Shown here piece after piece: positions 8,292-24,392 of a DNA stretch of 64,000 nucleotides. Position 1 is the stretch's first letter. Each line of letters starts with the position of its first letter. The position numbers and the translations under genes were made by a program. The notes under the pieces are model-generated. The model did not search any database and was not told where the DNA came from. It saw only the letters and a list, made by a program, of their open reading frames with translations. The DNA comes from Methyloversatilis discipulorum (lineage in GTDB: Bacteria > Pseudomonadota > Gammaproteobacteria > Burkholderiales > Rhodocyclaceae), in NCBI RefSeq assembly GCF_000385375.1, contig NZ_ARVV01000001.1:3410001-3474000 (forward strand). The letters are read 5' to 3'.

Positions 8292-9173
8292 TCAGTCGCC
8301 TCCGAGCGCGCGCAGCGCGAAGGCGCTCACCAGCATGCCGAGCACGTAGAGCGTAATGCCGGTGCCGTTGTACCAGGGCGCGCGAGCGCGCGGGTCGTCC
8401 AGCAGCCGGGACATCAGCATCAGCTGGGCACCGAGCAGCATGCCCACCAGCGCAGCGTGCGCCGGCGCCCCCCAGTGCGCGAGCAGCGCGACGACGACGA
8501 CCTGCGGCACCGCCATCACCCAGCAGGCGACCCGACCGGCGCGCGCAACGCCCAGTTGTACCGGCAGCGAAGCGATGCCCATGCGGCGGTCGCCATCGAC
8601 CGACTTGAAGTCGTTCAGCGTCATGATGCCGTGTGCGCCGGCGCTGTACAGACCGGCCAGCAGCAGACTGCGCAGGTCGGGCATGGCGCCGCCGGCCATC
8701 ACCGCGGCACCGGTGACCCAGGCCAGTCCTTCGTAACAGAGCGCGCAAGCACTGTTGCCCCACCAGCCGTTGGCCTTCAGCCGCAGCGGCGGCGCGCTGT
8801 AGGCCCAGGCCAGCAGCAGGCCAAGCGCGGCGGCGGCAAAACCCCAGGGACCGAGCGCGGTCGCCACCAGCAGCGACAGCACCGTCCAGACGACGGCGAT
8901 ATAGAGGCCCCAGTGACCCGGCATGCGACCGGATGGAATCGGACGCTGCGGTTCGTTGATCGCATCGACGTGACGGTCGAACCAGTCATTCACCGCCTGG
9001 CTGGTCGCGCAGACCAGCGGCCCTGCCAGCAGCACGCCGAGCAGCACGACCTGCCAGCGCTCTCCGGCCGGCAGGCCGGAGGCAACGACGCCACAACCGA
9101 AAGCCCACATCGGCGGAAACCAGGTGATGGGCTTCAGCAGTTCGGCAACGGCAGAGAGGGCTGGACGAGTCAT
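8292..9173 (-). CDS. bchG: bacteriochlorophyll synthase (prenyl transfer)
   Basis: 293-residue UbiA-superfamily prenyltransferase that esterifies bacteriochlorophyllide a with geranylgeranyl diphosphate in the membrane. The aspartate-rich site NDWFDRHVDAINEPQRPIPSG binds Mg-diphosphate, and the second site LNDFKSVDGDRRMG is present, with about eight membrane helices. The ATG at 9173 follows a 161-base gap after ppsR that contains two near-matches to the PpsR palindrome, so it may have its own regulated promoter. Confidence 0.95.
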   Translation of the reverse strand: MTRPALSAVAELLKPITWFPPMWAFGCGVVASGLPAGERWQVVLLGVLLAGPLVCATSQAVNDWFDRHVDAINEPQRPIPSGRMPGHWGLYIAVVWTVLSLLVATALGPWGFAAAALGLLLAWAYSAPPLRLKANGWWGNSACALCYEGLAWVTGAAVMAGGAMPDLRSLLLAGLYSAGAHGIMTLNDFKSVDGDRRMGIASLPVQLGVARAGRVACWVMAVPQVVVVALLAHWGAPAHAALVGMLLGAQLMLMSRLLDDPRARAPWYNGTGITLYVLGMLVSAFALRALGGD

Positions 9174-9202
9174 GAGCTAACAGTAGGCTTGACACACGAG
9201 AG

Positions 9203-9245
9203 CGTCAAGACAAACTTACACTCAGCCAGTCCATTTTGATTGACA
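9203..9245 (-). promoter_or_regulatory. two near-match PpsR palindromes upstream of bchG
   Basis: Read toward bchG: TGT-N12-ACT (9228-9245) and TGT-N12-ACG (9203-9220), each 5 of 6 fixed bases of TGT-N12-ACA, with 7 bp between them. TTGACG within the second could serve as a -35 but would put the start point almost on the ATG, so the promoter itself is not resolved. Confidence 0.45.
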
Positions 9246-9334
9246 CCGGACGCAAGGCCGCCGTCCGTGCCTCACGACAGGTCCGCGCGGACGCGGTCGG
9301 CGGGGCCCGGCCCGGCCGACCGACCCGCTTCGGA

Positions 9335-10831
9335 TCACTCCTCGCCCGGCTCCTGCCCGCCGTCGTCGCCCTGATCGGCGTTGAGATCGCCGATGCCATA
9401 GCGGCGCAGCTTCACGTACAGGCTCTGCCGGCTCAGGCCGAGCATTTCGGCCGCCGACGCGCGGTTGTCGTGCGTCATGTCGAGCGCCGCCTCGATGCAC
9501 AGCTTCTCGATCAGATCGGTCGATTCGCGCACCAGATCCTTCAGCGACACGCGCCCAACCAAGCCGGTCAACTGCTCGACCGAACGCGGCATCTCGCGGC
9601 TGATTCGCGGTTCCGGCTCGATGCGGCGGCTGACGCCGCGCACCGTGAAACCGATGCACGGACGCTCACCGCGGTCCACCGCGACCGCCGACACCTCGAC
9701 GTCGACGTCCGAACCGTGCTCGCCGCGCAGCACGGTCGAAAACAGGCGGATCGAACCGTGCTGGCGCACGTTCACCATCAGCACCTTGAAATCGACACCG
9801 GGACGGCCGAGCCAGCGTTCGAGCGACTGCGTGCGTGCCTGCTCGATGCTCGCCAGCTGGGCGAGATCGACGAAGGCCTGGTTGGCGGTCAGGATGACGC
9901 CGTCCTCGCCGGTCAGCACGAAGGCGTCCGGCACCATTTCGACCGCATCGGCCACCGACATCCGCTCGCCGGATTCGGTGCCGGAGGCACCGACCTGCGA
10001 CAGCCGCACCAGATACAGCGATGTTGCGTCCTGTCGCACCAGCGAAGCGGCCACCAGCCAGTCGCTGCCGCCCGGCCCACGCACGCGGACGTCGTCGGAA
10101 CGACCGTTGGCACGCACCGCGGCGAACAGCCCCTGCACCGCCTGGTTGCCGGCGTCGTCCAGCCCTTCCGGGAAATTGCGCCCGACCACACTGCGCGCGT
10201 CCTCACCCAGCATCCAGTTGGCGGCGGCATTCGCCTCGACGATGCGCTGGCTGACGGTATCTACCACCAGCACCGCTTCCGACGTCATCTGGAACAGCAG
10301 GCGGTAGCGCGCCTCGAGCTGGCGCAGGCGCGCGTAGTCGCGCTCGATCGACTGCTGCGCGTCCACCAGCCGCTGCTGCAGCATGGACAGCGCCGTCAGG
10401 TCGCGGCCGAGGGCGACGACGGTGCCGTCGTGGCCGATGCGCACGGTCGAGTAAAGCAGCGGCAGATCGCTGCCGCCCTGCACAGGATGATTGACGTGCC
10501 GTGCACGGCGGCTTTCGCCACTGGCGGCGTCCTGCAGCAGCGCCTCGACCTTGGGGCGGCTTTCGACCGTCACCACCTCGGTCCACCGGCGCCCCAGCCA
10601 GCGCGCGCCGGCTTCGGGCAGCAGCGCGCCGTCGTTGAATGCAAGGTCGCGGATGACGCCCTTGTCGTCGAGCAACAACGCAACGTCGGAGGCGGCGGCA
10701 ATGAGTCGTGCAGCCGACTCGGCATCGACGCCATGTAACAAACCCATCGGCGAATCAAAAGGCTTCACCGTCAACCTTCCCGCATCGGCGTCCATTTTCG
10801 CGATTTGATCGCGCCCCTGCTCCGAACCCAA
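9335..10831 (-). CDS. ppsR: photosynthesis gene repressor PpsR/CrtJ
   Basis: 498 residues: N-terminal PAS, Q-linker coil (QQRLVDAQQS), two further PAS domains, and a FIS-type helix-turn-helix at about 440-478 (NRASAAEMLGLSRQSLYVKL). PpsR/CrtJ binds TGT-N12-ACA and represses bch, crt and puc/puf genes under oxygen. Cys445 (EKLCIEAALD) matches the redox-active cysteine just before the HTH in Rhodobacter; the only other cysteine is Cys392. The start is a TTG at 10831 preceded by GGAGGG at proper distance; an ATG at 10795 lacks a ribosome site. The gene is 21 bases downstream of ppaA, the classic aerR/ppaA-crtJ/ppsR pair. Confidence 0.95.
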   Translation of the reverse strand: MGSEQGRDQIAKMDADAGRLTVKPFDSPMGLLHGVDAESAARLIAAASDVALLLDDKGVIRDLAFNDGALLPEAGARWLGRRWTEVVTVESRPKVEALLQDAASGESRRARHVNHPVQGGSDLPLLYSTVRIGHDGTVVALGRDLTALSMLQQRLVDAQQSIERDYARLRQLEARYRLLFQMTSEAVLVVDTVSQRIVEANAAANWMLGEDARSVVGRNFPEGLDDAGNQAVQGLFAAVRANGRSDDVRVRGPGGSDWLVAASLVRQDATSLYLVRLSQVGASGTESGERMSVADAVEMVPDAFVLTGEDGVILTANQAFVDLAQLASIEQARTQSLERWLGRPGVDFKVLMVNVRQHGSIRLFSTVLRGEHGSDVDVEVSAVAVDRGERPCIGFTVRGVSRRIEPEPRISREMPRSVEQLTGLVGRVSLKDLVRESTDLIEKLCIEAALDMTHDNRASAAEMLGLSRQSLYVKLRRYGIGDLNADQGDDGGQEPGEE

Positions 10832-10852
10832 TCGATACCCTCCAGAAACTGA

Positions 10853-11758
10853 TCACCCATGCGCAAATCGCACAGGCAGCAATGCCTCGGCCACATCGAC
10901 CGCGGCACTCGCATCGCGCGCCGTCGCGTCGGCGCCGACCAGCGGCACCCACTCCGGCCGGCTGGCGAAGATCGGGCCGCCTACCATCACCACGAGGTCG
11001 CGTTGCAGCGACACGCGGCGAGCGGCGGTGATCCACTCCGCCAGTTCGTCGAAGCGCGTTTCGCTGCCGAGTGACACGCCCACCAGATCGAAGCGCTCGG
11101 CGCGCAGCAGGCGCAGCGCTTCGCCGCGCGGACCCGGTGTGTCGAGGCGCACATCCCAGCGGCGCTGGCGGAAGAAGTCGGCCACCATGGACATGCCGAA
11201 GGTGTGCTGCTCCCCCGGCAAGGTGGCGAGCAGCACGCGGCGGCCTGTCTCGCCCGAATGCAGATCGCTGCGGAAACTCGGGCTGACGTCGTGCAGCACC
11301 TGCTGGATCCGCCACAGGCCGAGCGTGACCTGAGTGAAATCGCACAGATCCGCTTCCCACAATTCGCCGAGCCGGCGCGCCGCCGGTGCCAGCAGGTCCA
11401 GACAGATGACCCGTGGCTCGACGCCGCGGGCGCGGATCGCCTGCACGCAGCTGCGTACGACGCCGGCATCCTGTGCCAGCACGAGATTGGCGAACTCGTG
11501 GATTTCGCGCGCCGAGATGGTTGTTGCGCTGACCCCGGCCGGCGGCAGATCGACCAGATCACCGTGCGCCAGCATCAGCCGCGGAATGATTTCCGCCTCT
11601 ATCGTCTGCGCCAGATCACCCAGCCAGTCAGGGGCAGCGAACACCGGCGGGCCGATCGGCGGCCCGCCGAACTGACTGACCCCGCCCTGCTCCTGCGCGG
11701 ACAAACCCTCACCCGACATCTGCGCCCTGCGGGCGCTTCGCTGCGTCATCCCGGCCAT
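10853..11758 (-). CDS. ppaA: PpaA/AerR-type cobalamin-binding antirepressor
   Basis: 301 residues with a C-terminal B12-binding fold of the SCHIC type. The sequence GEQHTFG (H185) is the equivalent of the cobalamin-coordinating histidine region of CrAerR, followed by DFFRQRRWDV and MVGGPIFASRPEW. In Rhodobacter, AerR/PpaA with light-sensitive B12 counteracts CrtJ/PpsR. The ATG at 11758 has a strong AGGAGG site eight bases upstream. It is divergent from bchF and upstream of ppsR in the same transcript. Confidence 0.88.
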   Translation of the reverse strand: MAGMTQRSARRAQMSGEGLSAQEQGGVSQFGGPPIGPPVFAAPDWLGDLAQTIEAEIIPRLMLAHGDLVDLPPAGVSATTISAREIHEFANLVLAQDAGVVRSCVQAIRARGVEPRVICLDLLAPAARRLGELWEADLCDFTQVTLGLWRIQQVLHDVSPSFRSDLHSGETGRRVLLATLPGEQHTFGMSMVADFFRQRRWDVRLDTPGPRGEALRLLRAERFDLVGVSLGSETRFDELAEWITAARRVSLQRDLVVMVGGPIFASRPEWVPLVGADATARDASAAVDVAEALLPVRFAHG

Positions 11759-13949
<2,191 letters not shown>

Positions 13950-13960
13950 AGGGGCACGCG

Positions 13961-15524
13961 ATGCAGCTCACGCTCTGGACCTACGAAGGACCGCCGCACA
14001 TCGGTGCCATGCGCATCGCCACCTCGATGCGCGACCTGCACTACGTGCTGCACGCACCGCAGGGCGATACCTATGCCGACCTGCTGTTCACGATGATCGA
14101 GCGGCAGGACCGCCGGCCGCCGGTCACCTACACCACCTTCCAGGCACGCGACCTCGGTGGCAGTACCGCCGAGCTGGTGAAGGCAGCAGTGGCCGAGGCT
14201 TTCGAGCGTTTCCGTCCGGCCGCGCTGCTGGTCGGTGACTCCTGCACCGCCGAACTGATACAGGACCAGTCCGGCGCGCTGGCCGCCGGCATGCAGCTGC
14301 CGATACCGGTGGTGGCGCTGGAACTGCCCGCCTATTCGAAGAAGGAAAACTGGGGTGCCGCCGAAACCTTCTATCACCTGACGCGCACGCTGCTCGCCGA
14401 CCAGGTGCCCGCGCCCGAAAGCAAGCGCCCGGCGCGTGACCCGGCACGCCGGCCGCGCGCCAACCTGCTCGGCCCGACCGTGCTCGGCTTCCGCTGTCGC
14501 GACGACGTGACCGAAATCCGCCGCCTGCTCGACGCGCTCGGCATCGACGTAAACGTTGTGGCGCCGCTCGGCGCCTCGGTCGACGATCTGCGCCGCCTGC
14601 CGGATGCCGACTTCAACATCGATCTCTACCCGGAAGTATCGCGCACGCTGACCGGCTGGCTGAGCCGCAGCTTCGGCATGCCGGCCACGCGGACCATTCC
14701 GATGGGCGTTGGCGCGACGCGCGACTTCATCGCCGAAGTCGCCGCCCTGGCCGGCGTCGATCCGTCGCCGCTGCTGGCCGCCGAAACGCCGGGCGCCGCC
14801 GGCCGTGGCAGCTCGGCCTCACGCCAGCCCTGGTATGCGCGCTCGGTCGACTCGACCTATCTGACCGGCAAGCGGGTGTTCATTTTCGCCGATGCCACGC
14901 ACGCCATCGCGGCCGCGCGCATCGCCGCCGAAGAGATGGGCTTCACCGTGGTCGGCCTCGGCTGCTACGCGCGCGACTTCGCCCGTGACGTGCGCGAGGC
15001 GGCGGCGCGTTACGGCGTCGAGGCGCTGATCAGCGACGACTACCTCGAAGTCGAAAAGGCCATCGCCGCCGCCGCGCCCGAACTGGTGCTCGGCACGCAG
15101 ATGGAGCGCCACATCGCCAAGCGGCTGGGCATCGCCTGCGCCGTCATATCGAGCCCGATCCACGTGCAGGACGTGCCGGCCCGCTACAGCCCGGTGTATG
15201 GCTTCGAAGGCGCCAACGTGCTGTTCGACAGCTGGGTGCATCCGCTGGTGATGGGGCTCGAAGAACACCTGCTGCAGATGTTCCGCGACGACTTCGAATT
15301 CAACGATGCCGCGCCCGCCTCGCACCTGCCTGCCGTCGCCGCACAGACGATGGCGGTGGCCGAACTGGGCATGAGCGACGCGGACGACGCCCCGGCCTGG
15401 ACCGCGGACGGCGAGCGCGAACTGAAGAAGATTCCGTTCTTCGTCCGCGGCAAGGCGCGCCGCAATACCGAAAGCTTCGCCCGCAGCCGCGGACTGAGCA
15501 CCATCACGGTGGAGACGCTCTACG

Positions 15525-15550
<26 letters not shown>
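13961..15550 (+). CDS. bchB: dark-operative protochlorophyllide reductase subunit B
   Basis: 529 residues. The N-terminus ([21 protein letters not shown]), the acidic cluster-ligand region in the first 40 residues and [14 protein letters not shown] are the BchB/ChlB signatures. A C-terminal PCP-reductase segment ([22 protein letters not shown]) closes the protein. It pairs with BchN. The 3' end overlaps the bchH start by 26 bases in another frame. Confidence 0.96.
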
Positions 15551-20259
<4,709 letters not shown>

Positions 20260-20261
20260 TC

Positions 20262-20957
20262 ATGGACAGCTCCTACCTCGAACGCCGTGGCGAGATCGCC
20301 ACCTATTTCGACCGCACCGCGGTGGACGCTTGGAAGCGACTCACCTCGGACGCACCGGTAGGCCGCATCCGCGCCACCGTGCGCGCCGGCCGCGATCGCA
20401 TGCGCGCCACGCTGCTCGACTGGCTGCCCGACGATCTGAGCGGCTGCCGCCTGCTCGACGCCGGCTGCGGCACCGGCGCGCTGGCGGTCGAGGCGGCGCG
20501 CCGCGGCGCCCATGTGGTGGCGATCGACCTGTCGCCGACCCTGATCGGACTGGCGCGCGAACGCATGCCACACGGCCTGGCCGGCCACATCGACTTCCGC
20601 TCGGGCGACATGCTGGACCCCGCGCTCGGCCACTTCGACCACGTGGTGGCGATGGATTCGCTCATCCACTACCGTCCGCGCGATGCCGTGCGGGTGCTGT
20701 CGGGCCTGGCCGCGCGCACCGCCGCCTCGCTCATGTTCACCTTTCCGCCCAGCACGCGCGCACTCGATGCGATGCACTTCGTCGGTCGCTTCTTCCCGCG
20801 CGGCAACCGCGCGCCGGCGATCGAACCGGTACGCGAAGCGGTGCTCGGCCGGCTGATCGCCGAGGAGGACGGCCTGCGCGCGATGGCACCCCTGCGCAGC
20901 GAACGCGTCGCCAGCGGCTTCTACACCTCGCAGGCGATGGAACTGGTGCGCACATGA
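20262..20957 (+). CDS. bchM: Mg-protoporphyrin IX O-methyltransferase
   Basis: 231 residues, class I SAM-dependent methyltransferase with motif I LLDAGCGTGALAVEAARRG and motif II VVAIDLSPTLIG. It methylates the 13-propionate of Mg-protoporphyrin IX, giving the substrate for AcsF. It begins two bases after the bchL stop; its own stop overlaps the lhaA start (ATGA). Confidence 0.95.
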   Translation: MDSSYLERRGEIATYFDRTAVDAWKRLTSDAPVGRIRATVRAGRDRMRATLLDWLPDDLSGCRLLDAGCGTGALAVEAARRGAHVVAIDLSPTLIGLARERMPHGLAGHIDFRSGDMLDPALGHFDHVVAMDSLIHYRPRDAVRVLSGLAARTAASLMFTFPPSTRALDAMHFVGRFFPRGNRAPAIEPVREAVLGRLIAEEDGLRAMAPLRSERVASGFYTSQAMELVRT

Positions 20958-22408
20958 ACGCACCGCGCAGAGGGCTCGGCCTGCCCGCACTGAACGCCCG
21001 CGCCGCACGGCTGTGGACCGGTGTCGGCACGCGCTTCCTGCCCTTTGCCGACGCCGCCAGCGAGGCGCTGCCGCTTGGCCGCCTGCTGCGCCTGTCGCTG
21101 TTCCAGGTGTCGGTCGGCATGGCTACCGTGCTGCTCATCGGCACGCTGAACCGGGTCATGATCGTCGAGATGGGCATGGCGGCCTGGCTGGTCGCCGCGA
21201 TGGTGGCGCTGCCGCTGCTGTTCTCGCCCTTTCGCGCCCTGCTCGGCTACCGCTCGGACACCCACCGCTCGGCGCTCGGCTGGCGCCGCGTGCCCTATCT
21301 GTGGATGGGCACGCTGGTGCAGTTCGGCGGACTGGCCATCATGCCTTTCTCGCTCATCCTGCTGTCCGGCGATACGCGTGGCCCCGAATGGGTGGGTCAG
21401 GCCGGTGCCGCGCTGGCCTTCCTGATGGTCGGCGCCGGCATGCAGACGGTACAGACCGCTGGCCTCGCGCTCGCCACCGATCTCGCGCCGCCGGCGGCAC
21501 GGCCGCGCGTGGTGGCGCTGATGTACCTGATGCTGCTGGCCGGCATGGTGGGCAGCGGCGTCGCATTCGGTCTGCTGCTCGCGGACTTCTCGCAGCTGCG
21601 GCTGATCCAGGTGATCCAGGGATCGGCCCTGGTGACCATGGCGCTGAACATCGCCGCGCTGTGGAAGCAGGAGGCGCGCAGCGCGCGCAGCACCGACGCG
21701 CCGCGCCAGCCCTTCCGCGCGATATGGCAGCAGTTCTCGACGCACGCGCGTGCCACCCGCTACCTGCTGGCGCTCGGCCTGGGCAGCGCCGCCTTCAGCA
21801 TGCAGGACATCATTCTCGAACCGTATGGCGCCGAGGTACTGGGCATGGGCGTCGGCGCCACCACCGCACTGACCGCGCTGATGGCCTGCGGCGCGCTGGC
21901 CGCCTTCGCCTTCGCGGCACGCACGCTGGCGCGTGGCGTCGATGCCTGCCGCGTCGCCGCCTTCGGCGCGCTGATCGGCATCGTCGCCTTCTCGACCGTC
22001 GTGTTCGCCGAGCCGCTGCAGTCGACCGCGCTGTTCCGCGGCGGCGTCGGCCTGATCGGCTTCGGCGGCGGACTGTTTTCGGTCGGCATGCTGACCGCCG
22101 CAATGGGCCTCGACAGCGGCGGCATGAACGGGCTGGCGCTCGGCGCATGGGGTGCGGTGCACGCCTGCAGCACCGGCCTGGCGATCGCCCTCGGCGGGGC
22201 GCTGCGCGACCTCGTGTCGACGCTGGCAACCGCCGGCGCGCTCGGCCCGGCACTCGCCTCGCCGGCCACCGGCTACAGCTTCGTCTATCACTGCGAAATC
22301 TATCTGCTGTTCGCCAGCCTGGTCGCACTCGGACCACTGGTGCGCAGCGCCCCGCGCGCGCCGGTCCCGGCCAGCGCGAAGTTCGGACTGGCCGATTTCC
22401 CCGGCTGA
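20954..22408 (+). CDS. lhaA: LhaA, PucC-family light-harvesting 1 assembly protein
   Basis: 484 residues with about 12 hydrophobic segments and the family signatures GTLNRVMIVEMGMAAWLVAAMVALP, FRALLGYRSD and SMQDIILEPYGAEVLGM. In Rhodobacter capsulatus LhaA promotes assembly of light-harvesting complex 1. Position between bchM and puhA is the canonical one for lhaA. It is the paralogue of the PucC-like protein at 6926-8290. Confidence 0.93.
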   Translation: MNAPRRGLGLPALNARAARLWTGVGTRFLPFADAASEALPLGRLLRLSLFQVSVGMATVLLIGTLNRVMIVEMGMAAWLVAAMVALPLLFSPFRALLGYRSDTHRSALGWRRVPYLWMGTLVQFGGLAIMPFSLILLSGDTRGPEWVGQAGAALAFLMVGAGMQTVQTAGLALATDLAPPAARPRVVALMYLMLLAGMVGSGVAFGLLLADFSQLRLIQVIQGSALVTMALNIAALWKQEARSARSTDAPRQPFRAIWQQFSTHARATRYLLALGLGSAAFSMQDIILEPYGAEVLGMGVGATTALTALMACGALAAFAFAARTLARGVDACRVAAFGALIGIVAFSTVVFAEPLQSTALFRGGVGLIGFGGGLFSVGMLTAAMGLDSGGMNGLALGAWGAVHACSTGLAIALGGALRDLVSTLATAGALGPALASPATGYSFVYHCEIYLLFASLVALGPLVRSAPRAPVPASAKFGLADFPG

Positions 22409-22433
22409 ACATCCATCACACAGGAGAATGACC

Positions 22434-23204
22434 ATGGAAACCGGCGCCATCACCCAGTACTTCGACGTCGCACAGATCGTGCTGTACGTCTTCTGGATAT
22501 TCTTCGCAGGGCTGATCTACCACCTGCACCAGGAGAGCAAGCGCGAGGGCTACCCGCTGGAATCGGACCGTTCCGACAGCATCCGCGTGCAGGGCTTTCC
22601 GCCTATCCCCGACCCCAAGACCTTCCGCCTGCAGGACGGTCGCACGGTGACCGTGCCCAATGACTTCAGGTCGCCGCAGACGCTGAAGGCCACGCCCAGC
22701 GGCAACTGGCCCGGCGCTCCGCTGGACCCGACCGGCAACCCGATGCTCGACGGTGTCGGCCCCGGCGCCTGGGCCGACCGCGCCGACCTGCCCGACCTCA
22801 CCTTCGACGGTTCGCTGCGCATCGTGCCGCTGCGCGACGCGCCCGACTACGACGTCGCGCACCAGGACACCGACCCGCGCGGTCTGCCGGTGATCGGTGC
22901 CGACGGCGCACAGGGCGGTGTGGTGCGCGACCTGTGGGTGGACCGTTCGGAAGCGATCTTCCGCTACCTCGAACTCGACGTGCCGGCAGGCGGCGGCACG
23001 CGTCGCGTGCTGCTGCCGATGAACTTCTGCCGCGTCGGCGAACGCGCGGTCAAGGTGGCGTCCATCCTCGGCCACCAGTTCGCCAGCGTGCCGCAGCCCA
23101 AGGCGGCCGATCGCATCACGCTGCTGGAAGAGGAAAAGGTGATGGCCTACTACGGCGGCGGCACCCTGTACGCCGAAGCGTCGCGCAAGGAACCCCTGCT
23201 GTGA
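22434..23204 (+). CDS. puhA: photosynthetic reaction centre H subunit
   Basis: 256 residues: one N-terminal membrane helix (residues about 10-32, VLYVFWIFFAGLIYHLHQES) and a cytoplasmic PRC-barrel domain (PVIGADGAQGGVVRDLWVDRSEA). The start at 22434 is preferred over the in-frame ATG at 22428, because the AGGAG site abuts the earlier codon and sits seven bases before the later one. The stop overlaps the GTG start of puhB. The subunit caps PufL/PufM on the cytoplasmic side. Confidence 0.96.
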   Translation: METGAITQYFDVAQIVLYVFWIFFAGLIYHLHQESKREGYPLESDRSDSIRVQGFPPIPDPKTFRLQDGRTVTVPNDFRSPQTLKATPSGNWPGAPLDPTGNPMLDGVGPGAWADRADLPDLTFDGSLRIVPLRDAPDYDVAHQDTDPRGLPVIGADGAQGGVVRDLWVDRSEAIFRYLELDVPAGGGTRRVLLPMNFCRVGERAVKVASILGHQFASVPQPKAADRITLLEEEKVMAYYGGGTLYAEASRKEPLL

Positions 23205-23911
23205 GCGGCCTGCGCGCAGTCCGCCACGACGGCCACGAACACGAGTTCGAAGCCTCGCCCGGCCTGCCGGAGCGGCTGCCGTCAGACGAAACCCTGCTCT
23301 GGCAGGGTGGCCCGGACTGGAAGCAACTGGCACGCGAGCGCTTCCACGTGCGCGCGCTGACGCTCTACTTCGCATTCATCCTCGCGCTGCGCGCCGGTTT
23401 CGTCGTCGCCGACGGCGGCAGCTTCGGCGACGCAGCCAGTGCCGTGCTGATGCTGCTGCCGCTGGTGCTGGCCGCGCTCGGCATGATGACGCTGCTGGCC
23501 TGGCTGAGCGCGCGCACCACGGTCTATACGATCACCGACCGGCGCGTCGTCATGCGCGTCGGCATCGTGCTGAGCCTCACCTTCAACCTGCCGCTGAACC
23601 GGATCGAGGCGGCCAGGCTGAAGCTCACGCGCAAGGGGCACGGCAACATTCCGCTGCTGCTGGCCGCGCCCGATCGCATCGCGCTGCTGCACCTGTGGCC
23701 GCACGCCCGTCCGTGGCGGGCCGCCCGGCCGGAGCCGATGCTCTGCTGCATCGCCGACGCCGCCCATGTCGCCAGCCTGCTGACCGATGCTTGGCAGGCC
23801 GCGCGCAGCGACGCGCCGCAGACGGCTCCCGCAGCGGTCGCGCAGAGGGCCGATGCGCCCGCGCCGCGTGTCCGCCGCACCGGTCGCGCACCGCAGCTGG
23901 CCACTCACTGA
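23201..23911 (+). CDS. puhB: PuhB, reaction-centre assembly membrane protein
   Basis: 236 residues with a GTG start overlapping the puhA stop (GTGA). Two to three membrane helices and a bPH2-like domain (TTVYTITDRRVVMRVGIVLSLTFNLPLNRIE) are seen, as in other PuhB proteins that assist reaction-centre assembly. The C-terminal about 30 residues are Ala/Pro/Arg-rich and probably disordered. Confidence 0.92.
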   Translation: MSGLRAVRHDGHEHEFEASPGLPERLPSDETLLWQGGPDWKQLARERFHVRALTLYFAFILALRAGFVVADGGSFGDAASAVLMLLPLVLAALGMMTLLAWLSARTTVYTITDRRVVMRVGIVLSLTFNLPLNRIEAARLKLTRKGHGNIPLLLAAPDRIALLHLWPHARPWRAARPEPMLCCIADAAHVASLLTDAWQAARSDAPQTAPAAVAQRADAPAPRVRRTGRAPQLATH

Positions 23912-23921
23912 GGAACGCGGC

Positions 23922-24392
23922 ATGAGCGCACACACCGAAGCCGCACTGCCGCGTTGGCCGCTGCTCGCCATCGGCCTGATGCTGGCCGGCGTGCTGGCCG
24001 CGGTGGCGCTGGTCCGTCTGTCCGGGACGCCGATCGCGACGCCGGACGCCGCTGCGGTCGCGGTACGCGAGCTGCGCTTCGAGGACAGGCCGGACGGCAG
24101 CATCGCGGTGATCGATGCGCGTACCGATACGCAGATCGAATCCTTCGTCGGCGAACAGGGTTTCGTGCGCGGCACCTTGCGCGGCCTGGTGCGCGAGCGC
24201 CGCCGTCAGCAGATCGGGCCGGAACAGCCGTTCTCGCTGATCGCCCGCGCCGACGGCCGGCTCACACTGGTCGATCGGAGCACCGCGCGCCGCGTCGACC
24301 TTGAATCCTTCGGCCCGGTGAACGCCGGCGCCTTCGGCCGGCTGCTCGACGCCGGTCGCCCCACCCTGCATGCATCGGGAGCACAGCCATGA
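23922..24392 (+). CDS. puhC: PuhC, photosynthetic complex assembly protein
   Basis: 156 residues with a single N-terminal membrane anchor (residues about 13-35) and a soluble periplasmic part containing the PuhC segment [20 protein letters not shown]. Loss of PuhC in Rhodobacter lowers reaction-centre/LH1 levels. It starts ten bases after puhB and its stop overlaps acsF (ATGA). Confidence 0.9.
   Translation: MSAHTEAALPRWPLLAIGLMLAGVLAAVALVRLSGTPIATPDAAAVAVRELRFEDRPDGSIAVIDARTDTQIESFVGEQGFVRGTLRGLVRERRRQQIGPEQPFSLIARADGRLTLVDRSTARRVDLESFGPVNAGAFGRLLDAGRPTLHASGAQP

Noticed and set aside
9180..9208. TTGACG-17-TACTGT as the bchG promoter
   Set aside because: It would start transcription on the ATG itself and the -10 is poor, so only the palindromes are reported.
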